Assembly (NCBI GenBank): GCA_002714125.1
Contig: PAWP01000111.1
Span: forward strand, 14,810-20,596
Reading direction: 5' to 3'
Length of the DNA stretch: 5,787 nt
DNA from: Gammaproteobacteria bacterium
Lineage (GTDB): Bacteria > Pseudomonadota > Gammaproteobacteria > Pseudomonadales > Azotimanducaceae_A
This document shows, in pieces, positions 4,960-5,787 of this stretch. How positions within the stretch are numbered: the stretch's first letter is position 1; each line of letters starts with the position of its first letter. The notes beneath the pieces are model-generated. The model was not told the origin of the DNA, ran no database searches, and worked only from the letters and a program-made list of their open reading frames with translations. The translations under genes were made by a program, and so were the position numbers.

Positions 4960-5787
4960 TCAGGTTTCCCGTGCGATCACGTTGAGATCATTATCTTGCG
5001 CCAGCTTGTCTGCCACGCGTTGGCGAATCATAGCTTCGAGTTCATCCAGCAGAGAGGCATTCTGGACCTTGTGGTGGGGCGTACCGTCGCTGTAGAGAAG
5101 GTTGCTTGGCGTTGCACCCGTGAGCCCAATGTCGGACTCTTTCGCCTCGCCCGGACCATTGACAATGCAACCGATAATGGCGACGTCAATGGGGGTAGTG
5201 ATATCTTCGACGCGCCGTTCCAGTTCGTTCACAGTCGCAATTACATCAAAGTTTTGTCTGGAGCAGCTCGGGCATGCGGTGAAATTAACCCCCTTGCTAC
5301 GCAGGTGCAGCGACTTCAACAGATCAAACCCAACCTTGATTTCCTCCACCGGGTCGGCTGCAAGTGAAATCCTGATCGTGTCCCCGATCCCCTGCATGAG
5401 CAGCATGCCAAGCCCCGCCGCGCTCTTGACGGTGCCCGAACGCAGGCCGCCGGCCTCGGTAATGCCAAGATGCAGCGGCGCATCGATCTGGCCCGCAATC
5501 TGCTGGTAGGCGTCAATAGCCATGAATACATCTGACGACTTGAGCGAGAGTTTGTAGTCCTGGAAATTCTCTGCCTCAAGCATCGCGATATTTCGCATGG
5601 CAGACTCAACCATGGCCTCGCTACACGGCTCGGGATATTTGCGCAGCAGGTCTTTGCCTAACGAACCGGCATTGACGCCGATTCTGATCGGGATTCCCTT
5701 GTCCTTTGCGGCATCGACAACAGCGCGGGTTCGATCGCGGCTTCCAATATTGCCCGGGTTGATCCGTAAGCAGTCCACACCTAGCTC
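4960..5787 (-). CDS. ispG: 4-hydroxy-3-methylbut-2-enyl-diphosphate synthase, C-terminal part (partial at window edge)
   Basis: IspG (GcpE) is the cytosolic [4Fe-4S] enzyme of the MEP isoprenoid pathway that reductively converts ME-cPP to HMBPP. The reading frame is open to the right edge, so the N-terminus (about 100 residues by comparison with the roughly 370-residue E. coli protein) lies outside, and the GTG at 5778 is an internal valine, not a start. The 275 visible residues include the TIM-barrel segments RINPGNIG and [10 protein letters not shown], then HLGITEAGG and [15 protein letters not shown]. The C-terminal domain carries CPSC (Cys codons at 5272-5274 and 5263-5265) and GCIVNGPGE, which supply the three cysteines and the glutamate known to bind the cluster in this family. 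No key residue is missing. The gene ends in TGA, 112 bases before hisS, the same neighbour as in E. coli. Identity is close to certain from long stretches matching the family. Confidence 0.98.
   Translation of the reverse strand, partial: ELGVDCLRINPGNIGSRDRTRAVVDAAKDKGIPIRIGVNAGSLGKDLLRKYPEPCSEAMVESAMRNIAMLEAENFQDYKLSLKSSDVFMAIDAYQQIAGQIDAPLHLGITEAGGLRSGTVKSAAGLGMLLMQGIGDTIRISLAADPVEEIKVGFDLLKSLHLRSKGVNFTACPSCSRQNFDVIATVNELERRVEDITTPIDVAIIGCIVNGPGEAKESDIGLTGATPSNLLYSDGTPHHKVQNASLLDELEAMIRQRVADKLAQDNDLNVIARET

Noticed and set aside
5776..5778. GTG at 5778 as the start of ispG
   Set aside because: The frame stays open to the window edge, and the residues before it (ELG) continue the conserved IspG sequence, so this codon is internal.

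Overview
The window is one compact block of five genes, all on the minus strand, read in the order ispG (C-terminal part, running off the right edge), hisS, a yfgM-like gene, bamB and der. About 140 non-coding bases follow der at the left edge. Gene order, protein lengths and motifs match the ispG-hisS-yfgM-bamB-der cluster of Gammaproteobacteria such as Escherichia and Pseudomonas. BamB and YfgM together point to a Gram-negative gammaproteobacterium. Base composition looks moderately GC-rich by eye. I cannot name a genus.

Layout along transcription, right to left. Positions 5787-4960 encode the last 275 residues of IspG (isoprenoid precursor synthesis). A 112-base gap (4959-4848) holds two small perfect inverted repeats and a promoter-like pair, so hisS may have its own start of transcription. 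hisS spans 4847-3576. A 70-base gap ends in a strong Shine-Dalgarno sequence that points to a TTG start for the yfgM-like gene (3505-2777). The yfgM-like stop is followed with no gap by bamB (2776-1559). der (1550-141) starts 8 bases after bamB, and its ribosome binding site overlaps the bamB stop codon. The last three genes therefore look translationally coupled.

The products serve different core functions: isoprenoid synthesis, histidyl-tRNA charging, an inner-membrane TPR protein linked to secretion, outer-membrane protein assembly, and 50S ribosome maturation. YfgM and BamB are both envelope-biogenesis proteins. The others share the locus by conserved gene order rather than by a shared pathway.

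I found no mobile element, CRISPR array, RNA gene, defence system or unknown gene. This is a conserved housekeeping region, and I see no evidence of an undescribed system. The points worth a second look are small: the ispG-hisS leader, a strong palindrome after der without a U-tract, a non-standard BamB lipobox, an acidic tail on the YfgM-like protein, and a shortened linker plus lengthened basic tail in Der.
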